From the NCBI GenBank assembly GCA_033782935.1, contig JAWQEG010000279.1:582001-646000 (forward strand): 64,000 nt of DNA, given 5' to 3'. Made by a program: the position numbers and the translations under genes. The stretch comes from Petrolisthes cinctipes (Eukaryota > Arthropoda > Malacostraca > Decapoda > Porcellanidae). This document shows, in pieces, positions 12,409 to 26,391 of the stretch (its first letter is position 1; each line of letters opens with the position of its first letter). The notes beneath the pieces were generated by a model. That model saw nothing but the letters and a program-made list of their open reading frames with translations, was not told the origin of the DNA and ran no database searches.

Positions 12409-14872
12409 TACAGATCGCTTCTGTGACCCCAAAAGAATTTTTTTTCGAGTGTTTTAAACCTGAATTTGGGATGTAAACGAGGAAAGAAGATGCATGCACA
12501 TATCGACTTTGGGCACCCAAAATATTGATTTTGAGCATGTTTTGTGCCTATATTTTGAAAACATTCTAGCACTGAGTAGACATGTACAGATCGCTTCTGG
12601 GACCCAAAAATGTTGAATTTTCGGATATTTTGAGCCTGAATTTGAGATATAAACGGGTTCTGAAGATGCATGCACATATCGACTTTTTGCACATAAAATA
12701 TCGATTTTGATTATGTTTTGGGTCTGTATCTTGAAAACATTCTAGCAAGGAGTAGGCATGTACAGATCGCTTCTGGGACCCAAAAATATCGAATTTTCGG
12801 GTGTTTTGAACCTGAATTTGAGATATAAACGGGTACAGATGATGCATGCACATATCGATTTTGGGCACCTAAAATATTGATTTTCAGCATGTTTTGGGAC
12901 TGTATCTTGAAAATACTCTAACACGGAGTAGGCATGTACAGATCGCTTCTGGGACCCAAAAATATCGAATTTTCGGGTGTTTTGAGCCTGAATTTGAGAT
13001 ATAAACGGGTGCAGAAGATGCATGCACATATCGACTTTTTGCACTTAAAATATCTATTTTTAGCATGTTTTGGGCCCATATATTGAAACAATTCTAGCAC
13101 TGAGTAAGCATGTACAGATCACTTCTGAGACTCAAAAATATCGAATTTTCGGGTGTTTTGAGCCTGAATTTGGGAAATAAACGGGTATAGAAGATAAATA
13201 CACATTTTGACTTTGGGCACCTAAAATATTAATTTCCAGCATGTTTTGCGCCTGTATTTTGAAAATACTCTAACACGGAGTAGACATGTACAGATCGCTT
13301 CTGGGAACCAAAAATATCGGATTTTCGGGTGTTTTGAGCCTGAATTTGAGATATAAACGGGTACAGAAGATGCATGCACATATCGACTTTTTGCATTTAA
13401 AATATCGATTTTTAGCATGTTTTGGGCCCATATTTTGAAAAAATTCTAGCACTGATTAGGCATGTACAGATCGCTTCTAAGACCCAAAAATATCGAATTT
13501 TCGGGTGTTTTGAGCCTGAATTTGGGATATAAACGGGTACAGAAGATGAATACACATATTGAATTTAAGCACCAAAAATATTAATTTCCAGCATGTTTTG
13601 CGCCTGTATTTTTAAAATACTCTAACACGTAGTAGGCATGTCCAGATCGCTTCTGGGAACCAAAAATATCGAATAGTCGGGTGTTTTGAGCCTGAATTTG
13701 AGATATAAACGATTACATAAGATGCATGCACATATCGACTTTTTGCAGTTAAAATATCGATTTTTAGCATGTTTTGGGCCTGTATTTTGAAAAATTTCTA
13801 GCACTGAGTAGGCATGTACAGATCGCTTCAGGGACCCAAAAATATCGAATTTTCGGGTGTTTTGAGCTTGAATTTGAGATATAAACGGGTACTGAAGATG
13901 CATGCACATATCGACTTTTTGCACTTAAAATATCTATTTTTAGCATGTTTTGGGCCCATATATTGAAACAATTCTAGCACTGAGTAGGCATGTACAGATC
14001 ACTTCTGAGACTCAAAAATATCGAATTTTCGGTTGTTTTGAGCCTGAATTTGGGAAATAAACGGGTATAGAAGATAAATACACATATTGACTTTGGGCAC
14101 CTAAAATATTAATTTCCAGCATGTTTTGCGCCTGTATTTTGAAAATACTCTAACACGGAGTAGACATGTACAGATCGCTTCTGGGAACCAAAAATATCGA
14201 ATTTTCGGGTGTTTTGAGCCTGAATTTGAGATATAAACGGGTACAGAAGATGCATGCACATATCGACTTTTTGCATTTAAAATATCGATTTTTAGCATGT
14301 TTTGGGCCCACATTTTGAAAAAATTCTAGCACTGAGTAGGCATGTACAGATCGCTTCTAAGACCCAAAAATATCGAATTTTCGGGTGTTTTGAGCCTGAA
14401 TTTGAGATATAAACGGGTACAGAAGATGCATGCACATATCAACTTTGGACACCTAAAATATCGATTTGTAGCATGTTTTGAGCCTATATTTTGAAAACAT
14501 TCTAGCACTGAGTAGTCATGTACAGATCGCTTCTGGGACCCAAAAATATTGAATTTTCGGGTATTTTGAGCCTGAATTTGAGATATAAACACGTACAGAA
14601 GATGAATGTACATATCGACTTTGGGCACCAAAAATATCGATTTTTAGCATGTTTTGGGCCCATATCTTCAATATATTCTAGCACTGAGTAGGCATGTACA
14701 GTTCTCTTCTGGGACCCAAAAATATCGAATTTTCGGGTGTTTTGAGCCTGAATTTGAGATATAAACGGGTACTGAAGATGCATGCACATATCGACTTTTT
14801 GCACCTAAAATATCGATTTTGATTATGTTTTGGGTCTGTATCTTGAAAACATTCTAGCAAGGAGTAGGCATG
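12409..14872 (+). repeat. 2464-bp segmental repeat, copy 1 (14 monomers)
   Basis: Matches 14873-17220 at a constant offset of 2464 bp, exactly 14 x 176. I noticed only a few substitutions: A12899/C15363, A12912/T15376 and T13206/A15670. The block starts near the GCTTCTGTGACCCC variant with an 8-T run. The GCATGTCCAGATC marker falls at 13641, 8 monomers after the one at 12233. Confidence 0.92.
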
Positions 14873-17220
14873 TACAGATCGCTTCTGTGACCCCAAAAGA
14901 ATTTTTTTTCGAGTGTTTTAAACCTGAATTTGGGATGTAAACGAGGAAAGAAGATGCATGCACATATCGACTTTGGGCACCCAAAATATTGATTTTGAGC
15001 ATGTTTTGTGCCTATATTTTGAAAACATTCTAGCACTGAGTAGACATGTACAGATCGCTTCTGGGACCCAAAAATGTTGAATTTTCGGATATTTTGAGCC
15101 TGAATTTGAGATATAAACGGGTTCTGAAGATGCATGCACATATCGACTTTTTGCACATAAAATATCGATTTTGATTATGTTTTGGGTCTGTATCTTGAAA
15201 ACATTCTAGCAAGGAGTAGGCATGTACAGATCGCTTCTGGGACCCAAAAATATCGAATTTTCGGGTGTTTTGAACCTGAATTTGAGATATAAACGGGTAC
15301 AGATGATGCATGCACATATCGATTTTGGGCACCTAAAATATTGATTTTCAGCATGTTTTGGGCCTGTATCTTGAATATACTCTAACACGGAGTAGGCATG
15401 TACAGATCGCTTCTGGGACCCAAAAATATCGAATTTTCGGGTGTTTTGAGCCTGAATTTGAGATATAAACGGGTGCAGAAGATGCATGCACATATCGACT
15501 TTTTGCACTTAAAATATCTATTTTTAGCATGTTTTGGGCCCATATATTGAAACAATTCTAGCACTGAGTAAGCATGTACAGATCACTTCTGAGACTCAAA
15601 AATATCGAATTTTCGGGTGTTTTGAGCCTGAATTTGGGAAATAAACGGGTATAGAAGATAAATACACATATTGACTTTGGGCACCTAAAATATTAATTTC
15701 CAGCATGTTTTGCGCCTGTATTTTGAAAATACTCTAACACGGAGTAGACATGTACAGATCGCTTCTGGGAACCAAAAATATCGGATTTTCGGGTGTTTTG
15801 AGCCTGAATTTGAGATATAAACGGGTACAGAAGATGCATGCACATATCGACTTTTTGCATTTAAAATATCGATTTTTAGCATGTTTTGGGCCCATATTTT
15901 GAAAAAATTCTAGCACTGATTAGGCATGTACAGATCGCTTCTAAGACCCAAAAATATCGAATTTTCGGGTGTTTTGAGCCTGAATTTGGGATATAAACGG
16001 GTACAGAAGATGAATACACATATTGAATTTAAGCACCAAAAATATTAATTTCCAGCATGTTTTGCGCCTGTATTTTTAAAATACTCTAACACGTAGTAGG
16101 CATGTCCAGATCGCTTCTGGGAACCAAAAATATCGAATAGTCGGGTGTTTTGAGCCTGAATTTGAGATATAAACGATTACATAAGATGCATGCACATATC
16201 GACTTTTTGCAGTTAAAATATCGATTTTTAGCATGTTTTGGGCCTGTATTTTGAAAAATTTCTAGCACTGAGTAGGCATGTACAGATCGCTTCAGGGACC
16301 CAAAAATATCGAATTTTCGGGTGTTTTGAGCTTGAATTTGAGATATAAACGGGTACTGAAGATGCATGCACATATCGACTTTTTGCACTTAAAATATCTA
16401 TTTTTAGCATGTTTTGGGCCCATATATTGAAACAATTCTAGCACTGAGTAGGCATGTACAGATCACTTCTGAGACTCAAAAATATCGAATTTTCGGTTGT
16501 TTTGAGCCTGAATTTGGGAAATAAACGGGTATAGAAGATAAATACACATATTGACTTTGGGCACCTAAAATATTAATTTCCAGCATGTTTTGCGCCTGTA
16601 TTTTGAAAATACTCTAACACGGAGTAGACATGTACAGATCGCTTCTGGGAACCAAAAATATCGAATTTTCGGGTGTTTTGAGCCTGAATTTGAGATATAA
16701 ACGGGTACAGAAGATGCATGCACATATCGACTTTTTGCATTTAAAATATCGATTTTTAGCATGTTTTGGGCCCACATTTTGAAAAAATTCTAGCACTGAG
16801 TAGGCATGTACAGATCGCTTCTAAGACCCAAAAATATCGAATTTTCGGGTGTTTTGAGCCTGAATTTGAGATATAAACGGGTACAGAAGATGCATGCACA
16901 TATCAACTTTGGACACCTAAAATATCGATTTGTAGCATGTTTTGAGCCTATATTTTGAAAACATTCTAGCACTGAGTAGTCATGTACAGATCGCTTCTGG
17001 GACCCAAAAATATTGAATTTTCGGGTATTTTGAGCCTGAATTTGAGATATAAACACGTACAGAAGATGAATGTACATATCGACTTTGGGCACCAAAAATA
17101 TCGATTTTTAGCATGTTTTGGGCCCATATCTTCAATATATTCTAGCACTGAGTAGGCATGTACAGTTCTCTTCTGGGACCCAAAAATATCGAATTTTCGG
17201 GTGTTTTGAGCCTGAATTTG
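14873..17220 (+). repeat. 2464-bp segmental repeat, copy 2, right end truncated
   Basis: Second copy of 12409-14872. Identity stops at about 17220, where copy 1 reads TGAGATATAAACGGGTACTG and this copy reads TGGGAAATAAACGGGTACAG. It is therefore about 116 bp short of a full period. The GCATGTCCAGATC marker is at 16105. Confidence 0.9.
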
Positions 17221-18297
17221 GGAAATAAACGGGTACAGAAGATGCATCCACATATTGACTTTGGGCACCTAAAATATCGATTTTCAGCATGTTTTGTGCC
17301 TGTATATTGAAAATACTCTAACACGGAGTAGGCATGTACAGATCGCTTCTGGGACCCAAAAATATCGAATTTTCGGGTGTTCTGAACCTGAATTTGAGAT
17401 ATAAACGGGTACAGAAGATGCATGCACATATCGACTTTGGGCACCTAAAATATTGATTTTCAGCATGTTTTGGGCCTGTATTTTGAAAATACTCTAACAC
17501 GGAGTAGGCATGTACAGATCGCTTCTGGGACCCAAAAATATCGAATTTTCGGGTGTTTTGAGCCTGAATTTGAGATATAAACGAGTACAGAAGATGCATG
17601 CACATATCGACTTTGTGCACCTAAAATATCGATTTTTAGCATGATTTGGAGCCATATATTGAAAAAATTCTAGCACTGAGTAAGCATGTACAGATCGCTT
17701 CTGGGACCCAAAAATATCGAATTCTCGGGTGTTTTGAGCCTGAATTTTAGATATAAACGGGTACAGAAGATGCATGCACATATCGACTTTGGACACATTA
17801 AATATTGATTTTTAGCATGTTTTGAGCCTATATTTTGAAAACATTCTAGCACTGAGTAGGCATGTACAGATCGCTTCTGGGACCCAAAAATGTTGAATTT
17901 TCGGATATTTTGAGCCTGAATTTGAGATATAAACGGGTACTGAAGATGCATGCACATATCGACTTTTTGCACCTAAAATATCGATTTTGATTATGTTTTG
18001 GGTCTGTATATTGAAAACATTCTAGCAAGGAGTAGGCATGTACAGATCGCTTCTGTGACCCAAAAATATCGAATTTTCGAGTGTTTTAAACCTGAATTTA
18101 GGATATAAACGGGTACAGAAGATGCATTCACATATCGACTTTGGGCACCCAAAATATCGATTTTGAGCCTGTTTTGTGCCTGTATTTTGAAAATACTCTA
18201 ACACGGAGTAGGCATGTACAGATCGCTTCTGGTACACAAAAAAATCGAATTTTCGAGTGTTTTGAGCCTGAATTTGGGAAATAAACGAGTACAGAAG
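17221..18297 (+). repeat. Transition monomers left of the HOR domain
   Basis: About six monomers. The part at about 17700-18300 is a diverged copy of the HOR interior at about 20690-21300: both have a GACACATTAAATAT monomer, then AAAAATGTTGAATTTTCGGA, then TTTTGATTATGTTTT, then TTTTGAGCCTGTTTTG. The HOR order therefore reaches left of the homogenised domain in a more diverged form. Confidence 0.78.
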
Positions 18298-21200
18298 ATG
18301 CATACACATATTAACTTTGGGCACCTAAAATATCGATTTTAAGCATGTTTTGGGCCTGTATATTGAAAATACTCTAACACGGAGTAGGCATGTACAGATC
18401 GCTTCTGGGACCCAAAAATATCGAATTTTTGGGCGTTCTGAACCTGAATTTGAGATATAAACGGGTACAGAAAATGCATGCACATATCGATTTTGGGCAC
18501 CTAAAATATTGATTTTCAGCATGTTTTGGGCCTGTATCTTGAAAATACTCTAACACGGAGTAGGCATGTACAGATCGCTTCTGGGACCCAAAAATATCGA
18601 ATTTTCGGGAGTTTTGAGCCTGAATTTGAGATATAAACGGGTGCAGAAGATGCATGCACATATCGACTTTTTGCACTTAAAATATCTATTTTAAGCATGT
18701 TTTGGGCCCATATATTGAAAAAATTCTAGCACTGAGTAAGCATGTACAGATCGCTTCTGGGACCCAAAAATATCGAATTTTCGGGTGTTTTGAGCCTGAA
18801 TTTGGGATATAAACGGGTACAGAAGATGCATACACATATTGACTTTAGGCAACTAAAATATCGATTTTCAGCATGTTTTGGGCCTGTATATTAAAAATTC
18901 TCTACCACGGAGTAGGCATGTACAGATCGCTTCTGGAACCCAAAATTATCGAATTTTCGGGTGTTTTGAGCCTCAATTTGAGATATAAACGGGTACAGAA
19001 GATTCATGCACATATCGACTTTAGACACCTAAAATATCGATTTTAATCATGTTTTGAGCCTATATTTTGAAAACATTCTAGCACTGAGTAGGCATGCACA
19101 GATCGCTTCTGGGACCCAAAAATATTGAATTTTCGGGTGTTTTGAGCCTGAATTTGAGATACAAACGGGTACTGAAGATGCATGAACATATCGACTTTGG
19201 AAACCTAAAATATTGATTTTTAACATGTTTTGAGCCTATATTTTGAAAACATTCTAGCACTGAGTAGGCATGCACAGATCCCTTCTGGGACCCAAAAATA
19301 TTGATTTTCGGGTGTTTTGAGCCTGAATTTGAGATATAAACGGTTACTGAAGATGCATGCACATATCGACTTTTTACACCTAAAATATCGATTTTGAGCA
19401 TGTTTTGGGTCTGTATCTTGAAAACATTCTAGCAAGGAGTAGGCATGTACAGATCGCTTCTGGGACCCAAAAATATCGAATTTTCGGGTGTTTTGAGCCT
19501 GAATTTGAGATTTAAACGGGTACAGAAAATGCATGCACATATCGACTTTAGACACCTAAAATATCGATTTTAATACTGTTTTGAGCCTATATTTTGAAAA
19601 CATTCTAGCACTGAGTAGTCATGTACAGATCGCTTCTGGGACTCAAAAATATCGAATTTTCGGGTGTTTTGAGCCTGAATTTGAGATACAAACGGGTACT
19701 GAAGATGCATGAACATATCGACTTTGGACACCTAAAATATTGATTTTTAACATGTTTTGAGCCTATATTTTGAAAACATTCTAGCACTGAGTAGGCATGT
19801 AAAGATCGCTTCTAGAACCCAAAATTTTCGGATTTTCGGGTGTTTTGAGCCTGAATTTGAGATATAAACGGGTACATAAGATTCATGCACATATCGACTT
19901 TAGACACCTAAAATATCGATTTTAATCATGTTTTGAGCTTATATTTTGAAAACATTCTAGCACTGAGTAGGCATGTACAGATCGCTTCTGGGACTCAAAA
20001 ATATCGAATTTTCGGGTGTTTTGAGCCTGAATTTGAGATACAAACGGGTACTGAAGATGCATGAACATATCGACTTTGGACACCTAAAATATTGATTTTT
20101 AACATGTTTTGAGCCTATATTTTGAAAACATTCTAGCACTGAGTAGGCATGTACAGATCGCTTCTAGAACCCAAAATTTTCGAATTTTCGGGTGTTTTGA
20201 GCCTGAATTTGAGATATAAACGGGTACATAAGATTCATGCACATATCGACTTTAGACACCTAAAATATCGATTTTAATCATGTTTTGAGCTTATATTTTG
20301 AAAACATTCTAGCACTGAGTAGGCATGCACAGATCGCTTCTGGGACCCAAAAAATATTGAATTTTCGGGTGTTTTGAGCCTGAATTTGAGATACAAACGG
20401 GTACTGAAGATGCATGAACATATCGACTTTGGACACCTAAAATATTGATTTTTAACATGTTTTGAGCCTATATTTTGAAAACATTCTAGCACTGAGTAGG
20501 CATGCACAGATCCCTTCTGGGACCCAAAAATATTGATTTTCGGGTGTTTTGAGCCTGAATTTGAGATATAAACGGGTACAGCAGATTCATGCACATATTG
20601 ACTTTGGGCACCTAAAATATCGATTTTTAGCATGTTTTGGGCACATATTTGGAAAAAATTCTAGCACTGATTAAGCATGTACAGGTCGCTTCAGGGACCC
20701 AAAAATATCGAATAGTCGGGTGTTTTGAGCCGGAATTTTAGATATAAACGGGTACAGAAGATGCATGCACATATCGACTTTGGACACATTAAATATCGAT
20801 TTTTAGCATGTTTTGAGCCTATATTTTGAAAACATTCTAGCACTGAGTAGGCATGTACAGATAGCTTCTGGGACCCAAAAATGTTGAATTTTCGGATATT
20901 TTGAGCCTGAATTTGAGATATAAACGGGTACTGAAGATGCATGCACATATCAACTTTTTGCACCTAAAATATCGATTTTGATTATGTTTTGTGTCTGTAT
21001 CTTGAAAACATTCTAGCAAGGAGTAGGCATGTACAGATCGCTTCTGTGACCCAAAAATATCGTATTTTCGAGTGTTTTAAACCTGAATTTAGGATATAAA
21101 CGGGTACTGAAGATGCATTCACATATCGACTTTGGGCACCCAAAATATCGATTTTGAGCCTGTTTTGGGCCTGTATTTTGAAAATACTCTAACACGGAGT

Positions 21201-22344
21201 AGGCATGTACAGATTGCTTCTGGTACACAAAAATATCGAATTTTCGAGTGTTTTGAGCCTGAATTTGGGAAATAAACGAGTACAGAAGATGCATGCACAT
21301 ATTAACTTTGGGCACCTAAAATATCGATTTTCAGCATGTTTTGGGTCTGTATATTGAAAATATTCTAACACGGAGTAGGCATGTACAGATCGCTTCTGGG
21401 ACCCAAAAATATCGAATTTTCGGGTGTTCTGAACCTGAATTTGAGATATAAACGGGTACAGAAGATGCATGCACAAATCGATTTTGGGCACCTAAAATAT
21501 TAATTTCCAGCATGTTTTGCGCCTGTATTTTGAAAATACTCTAACACGGAGTAGGCATGTACAGATCGCTTCTGGGAACCAAAACTATCGAATTTTCGGG
21601 TGTTTTGAGCCTGAATTTGAGATATAAACGGGTTCAGAAGATGCATGCACATATCGACTTTTTGCACTTAAAATATCTATTTTTAGCATGTTTTGGGCCC
21701 ATATATTGAAACAATTCTAGCACTGAGTAGGCATGTACAGATCACTTCTGGGACTCAAAAATATCGAATTTTCGGGTGTTTTGAGCCGGAATTTGATAAA
21801 ATAAACGGGTATAGAAGATAAATACACATATTGACTTTGGGCACCTAAAATATTAATTTCCAGCATGTTTTGCGCCTGTATTTTGAAAATACTCTAACAC
21901 GGAGTAGGCATGTACAGATCGCTTCTGGGAACCAAAAATATCGAATTTTCGGGTGTTTTGAGCCTGAATTTGAGATATAAACGGGTACAGAAGATACATG
22001 CACATATCGACTTTTTGAATTTAAAATATCGATTTTTAGCATGTTTTGGGCCCATATTTGAAAAAATTCTAGCACTGAGTAGGCATGTACAGATCGCTTT
22101 TAAGACCCAAAAATATCGAATTTTCGGGTGTTTTGAGCCTGAATTTGAGATATAAACGGGTACAGAAGATGCATGCACATATCGACTTTGGACACCTAAA
22201 ATATCGATTTGTAGCATGTTTTGAGCCTATATTTTGAAAACATTCTAGCACTGAGTAGGCATGTACAGATCGCTTCTGGGACCCAAAAATATCGAATTTT
22301 CGGGTGTTTTGAGCCTGAATTTGAGATATAAGCGGGTACAGAAG
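18298..22344 (+). repeat. HOR unit 1, 23 monomers (4047 bp)
   Basis: The unit start is set at ATGCATACACATATTAAC, which is followed by CGATTTTAAGCATG and, in the next monomer, GAATTTTTGGGCGTTCTG. The unit lacks one slot: the monomer with GGAGTTGGCATG that most later units carry after the CACAAATCGATTTTGGGC monomer. At about 21490 the sequence passes directly to TAATTTCCAGCATG. The right junction is plain, with ATAAGCGGGTAC at about 22328. Private differences from unit 2 include TTCGGATTTTC near 19830 and GAGATTTAAAC near 19508. Confidence 0.92.
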
Positions 22345-25300
22345 ATGCATACACATATTAACTTTGGGCACCTAAAATATCGATTTTAAGCATGTTTTGG
22401 GCCTGTATATTGAAAATACTCTAACACGGAGTAGGCATGTACAGATCGCTTCTGGGACCCAAAAATATCGAATTTTTGGGCGTTCTGAACCTGAATTTGA
22501 GATATAAACGGGTACAGAAAATGCATGCACATATCGATTTTGGGCACCTAAAATATTGATTTTCAGCATGTTTTGGGCCTGTATCTTGAAAATACTCTAA
22601 CACGGAGTAGGCATGTACAGATCGCTTCTGGGACCCAAAAATATCGAATTTTCGGGAGTTTTGAGCCTGAATTTGAGATATAAACGGGTGCAGAAGATGC
22701 ATGCACATATCGACTTTTTGCACTTAAAATATCTATTTTAAGCATGTTTTGGGCCCATATATTGAAAAAATTCTAGCACTGAGTAAGCATGTACAGATCG
22801 CTTCTGGGACCCAAAAATATCGAATTTTCGGGTGTTTTGAGCCTGAATTTGGGATATAAACGGGTACAGAAGATGCATACACATATTGACTTTAGGCAAC
22901 TAAAATATCGATTTTCAGCATGTTTTGGGCCTGTATATTAAAAATACTCTACCACGGAGTAGGCATGTACAGATCGCTTCTGGAACCCAAAATTATCGAA
23001 TTTTCGGGTGTTTTGAGCCTCAATTTGAGATATAAACGGGTACAGAAGATTCATGCACATATCGACTTTAGACACCTAAAATATCGATTTTAATCATGTT
23101 TTGAGCCTATATTTTGAAAACATTCTAGCACTGAGTAGGCATGCACAGATCGCTTCTGGGACCCAAAAATATTGAATTTTCGGGTGTTTTGAGCCTGAAT
23201 TTGGGATACAAACGGGTACTGAAGATGCATGAACATATCGACTTTGGAAACCTAAAATATTGATTTTTAACATGTTTTGAGCCTATATTTTGAAAACATT
23301 CTAGCACTGAGTAGGCATGCACAGATCCCTTCTGGGACCCAAAAATATTGATTTTCGGGTGTTTTGAGCCTGAATTTGAGATATAAACGGTTACTGAAGA
23401 TGCATGCACATATCGACTTTTTACACCTAAAATATCGATTTTGAGCATGTTTTGGGTCTGTATCTTGAAAACATTCTAGCAAGGAGTAGGCATGTACAGA
23501 TCGCTTCTGGGACCCAAAAATATCGAATTTTCGGGTGTTTTGAGCCTGAATTTGAGATATAAACGGGTACAGAAAATGCATGCACATATCGACTTTAGAC
23601 ACCTAAAATATCGATTTTAATACTGTTTTGAGCCTATATTTTGAAAACATTCTAGCACTGAGTAGTCATGTACAGATCGCTTCTGGGACTCAAAAATATC
23701 GAATTTTCGGGTGTTTTGAGCCTGAATTTGAGATACAAACGGGTACTGAAGATGCATGAACATATCGACTTTGGACACCTAAAATATTGATTTTTAACAT
23801 GTTTTGAGCCTATATTTTGAAAACATTCTAGCACTGAGTAGGCATGTAAAGATCGCTTCTAGAACCCAAAATTTTCGAATTTTCGGGTGTTTTGAGCCTG
23901 AATTTGAGATATAAACGGGTACATAAGATTCATGCACATATCGACTTTAGACACCTAAAATATCGATTTTAATCATGTTTTGAGCTTATATTTTGAAAAC
24001 ATTCTAGCACTGAGTAGGCATGTACAGATCGCTTCTGGGACTCAAAAATATCGAATTTTCGGGTGTTTTGAGCCTGAATTTGAGATACAAACGGGTACTG
24101 AAGATGCATGAACATATCGACTTTGGACACCTAAAATATTGATTTTTAACATGTTTTGAGCCTATATTTTGAAAACATTCTAGCACTGAGTAGGCATGTA
24201 CAGATCGCTTCTAGAACCCAAAATTTTCGAATTTTCGGGTGTTTTGAGCCTGAATTTGAGATATAAACGGGTACATAAGATTCATGCACATATCGACTTT
24301 AGACACCTAAAATATCGATTTTAATCATGTTTTGAGCTTATATTTTGAAAACATTCTAGCACTGAGTAGGCATGCACAGATCGCTTCTGGGACCCAAAAA
24401 TTATTGAATTTTCGGGTGTTTTGAGCCTGAATTTGAGATACAAACGGGTACTGAAGATGCATGAACATATCGACTTTGGACACCTAAAATATTGATTTTT
24501 AACATGTTTTGAGCCTATATTTTGAAAACATTCTAGCACTGAGTAGGCATGCACAGATCCCTTCTGGGACCCAAAAATATTGATTTTCGGGTGTTTTGAG
24601 CCTGAATTTGAGATATAAACGGGTACAGCAGATTCATGCACATATTGACTTTGGGCACCTAAAATATCGATTTTTAGCATGTTTTGGGCACATATTTGGA
24701 AAAAATTCTAGCACTGATTAAGCATGTACAGGTCGCTTCAGGGACCCAAAAATATCGAATAGTCGGGTGTTTTGAGCCGGAATTTTAGATATAAACGGGT
24801 ACAGAAGATGCATGCACATATCGACTTTGGACACATTAAATATCGATTTTTAGCATGTTTTGAGCCTATATTTTGAAAACATTCTAGCACTGAGTATTCA
24901 TGTACAGATAGCTTCTGGGACCCAAAAATGTTGAATTTTCGGATATTTTGAGCCTGAATTTGAGATATAAACGGGTACTGAAGATGCATGCACATATCAA
25001 CTTTTTGCACCTAAAATATCGATTTTGATTATGTTTTGTGTCTGTATCTTGAAAACATTCTAGCAAGGAGTAGGCATGTACAGATCGCTTCTGTGACCCA
25101 AAAATATCGTATTTTCGAGTGTTTTAAACCTGAATTTAGGATATAAACGGGTACTGAAGATGCATTCACATATCGACTTTGGGCACCCAAAATATCGATT
25201 TTGAGCCTGTTTTGGGCCTGTATTTTGAAAATACTCTAACACGGAGTAGGCATGTACAGATTGCTTCTGGTACACAAAAATATCGAATTTTCGAGTGTTT

Positions 25301-26391
25301 TGAGCCTGAATTTGGGAAATAAACGAGTACAGAAGATGCATGCACATATTAACTTTGGGCACCTAAAATATCGATTTTCAGCATGTTTTGGGTCTGTATA
25401 TTGAAAATATTCTAACACGGAGTAGGCATGTACAGATCGCTTCTGGGACCCAAAAATATCGAATTTTCGGGTGTTCTGAACCTGAATTTGAGATATAAAC
25501 GGGTACAGAAGATGCATGCACAAATCGATTTTGGGCACCTAAAATATTAATTTCCAGCATGTTTTGCGCCTGTATTTTGAAAATACTCTAACACGGAGTA
25601 GGCATGTACAGATCGCTTCTGGGAACCAAAACTATCGAATTTTCGGGTGTTTTGAGCCTGAATTTGAGATATAAACGGGTTCAGAAGATGCATGCACATA
25701 TCGACTTTTTGCACTTAAAATATCTATTTTTAGCATGTTTTGGGCCCATATATTGAAACAATTCTAGCACTGAGTAGGCATGTACAGATCACTTCTGGGA
25801 CTCAAAAATATCGAATTTTCGGGTGTTTTGAGCCGGAATTTGATAAAATAAACGGGTATAGAAGATAAATACACATATTGACTTTGGGCACCTAAAATAT
25901 TAATTTCCAGCATGTTTTGCGCCTGTATTTTGAAAATACTCTAACACGGAGTAGGCATGTACAGATCGCTTCTGGGAACCAAAAATATCGAATTTTCGGG
26001 TGTTTTGAGCCTGAATTTGAGATATAAACGGGTACAGAAGATACATGCACATATCGACTTTTTGAATTTAAAATATCGATTTTTAGCATGTTTTGGGCCC
26101 ATATTTGAAAAAATTCTAGCACTGAGTAGGCATGTACAGATCGCTTTTAAGACCCAAAAATATCGAATTTTCGGGTGTTTTGAGCCTGAATTTGAGATAT
26201 AAACGGGTACAGAAGATGCATGCACATATCGACTTTGGACACCTAAAATATCGATTTGTAGCATGTTTTGAGCCTATATTTTGAAAACATTCTAGCACTG
26301 AGTAGGCATGTACAGATCGCTTCTGGGACCCAAAAATATCGAATTTTCGGGTGTTTTGAGCCTGAATTTGAGATATAAGCGGGTACAGAAG
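22345..26391 (+). repeat. HOR unit 2, 23 monomers (4047 bp)
   Basis: Same slot order and length as unit 1, with only scattered substitutions. It also lacks the GGAGTTGGCATG slot, so units 1 and 2 are sister copies for that deletion. It carries CAAAAATTATTG at about 24396, shared with unit 3 only; the other units have CAAAAAATATTG there. A private GAGTATTCATG occurs near 24894. The right junction is plain (ATAAGCGGG near 26376). Confidence 0.92.
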
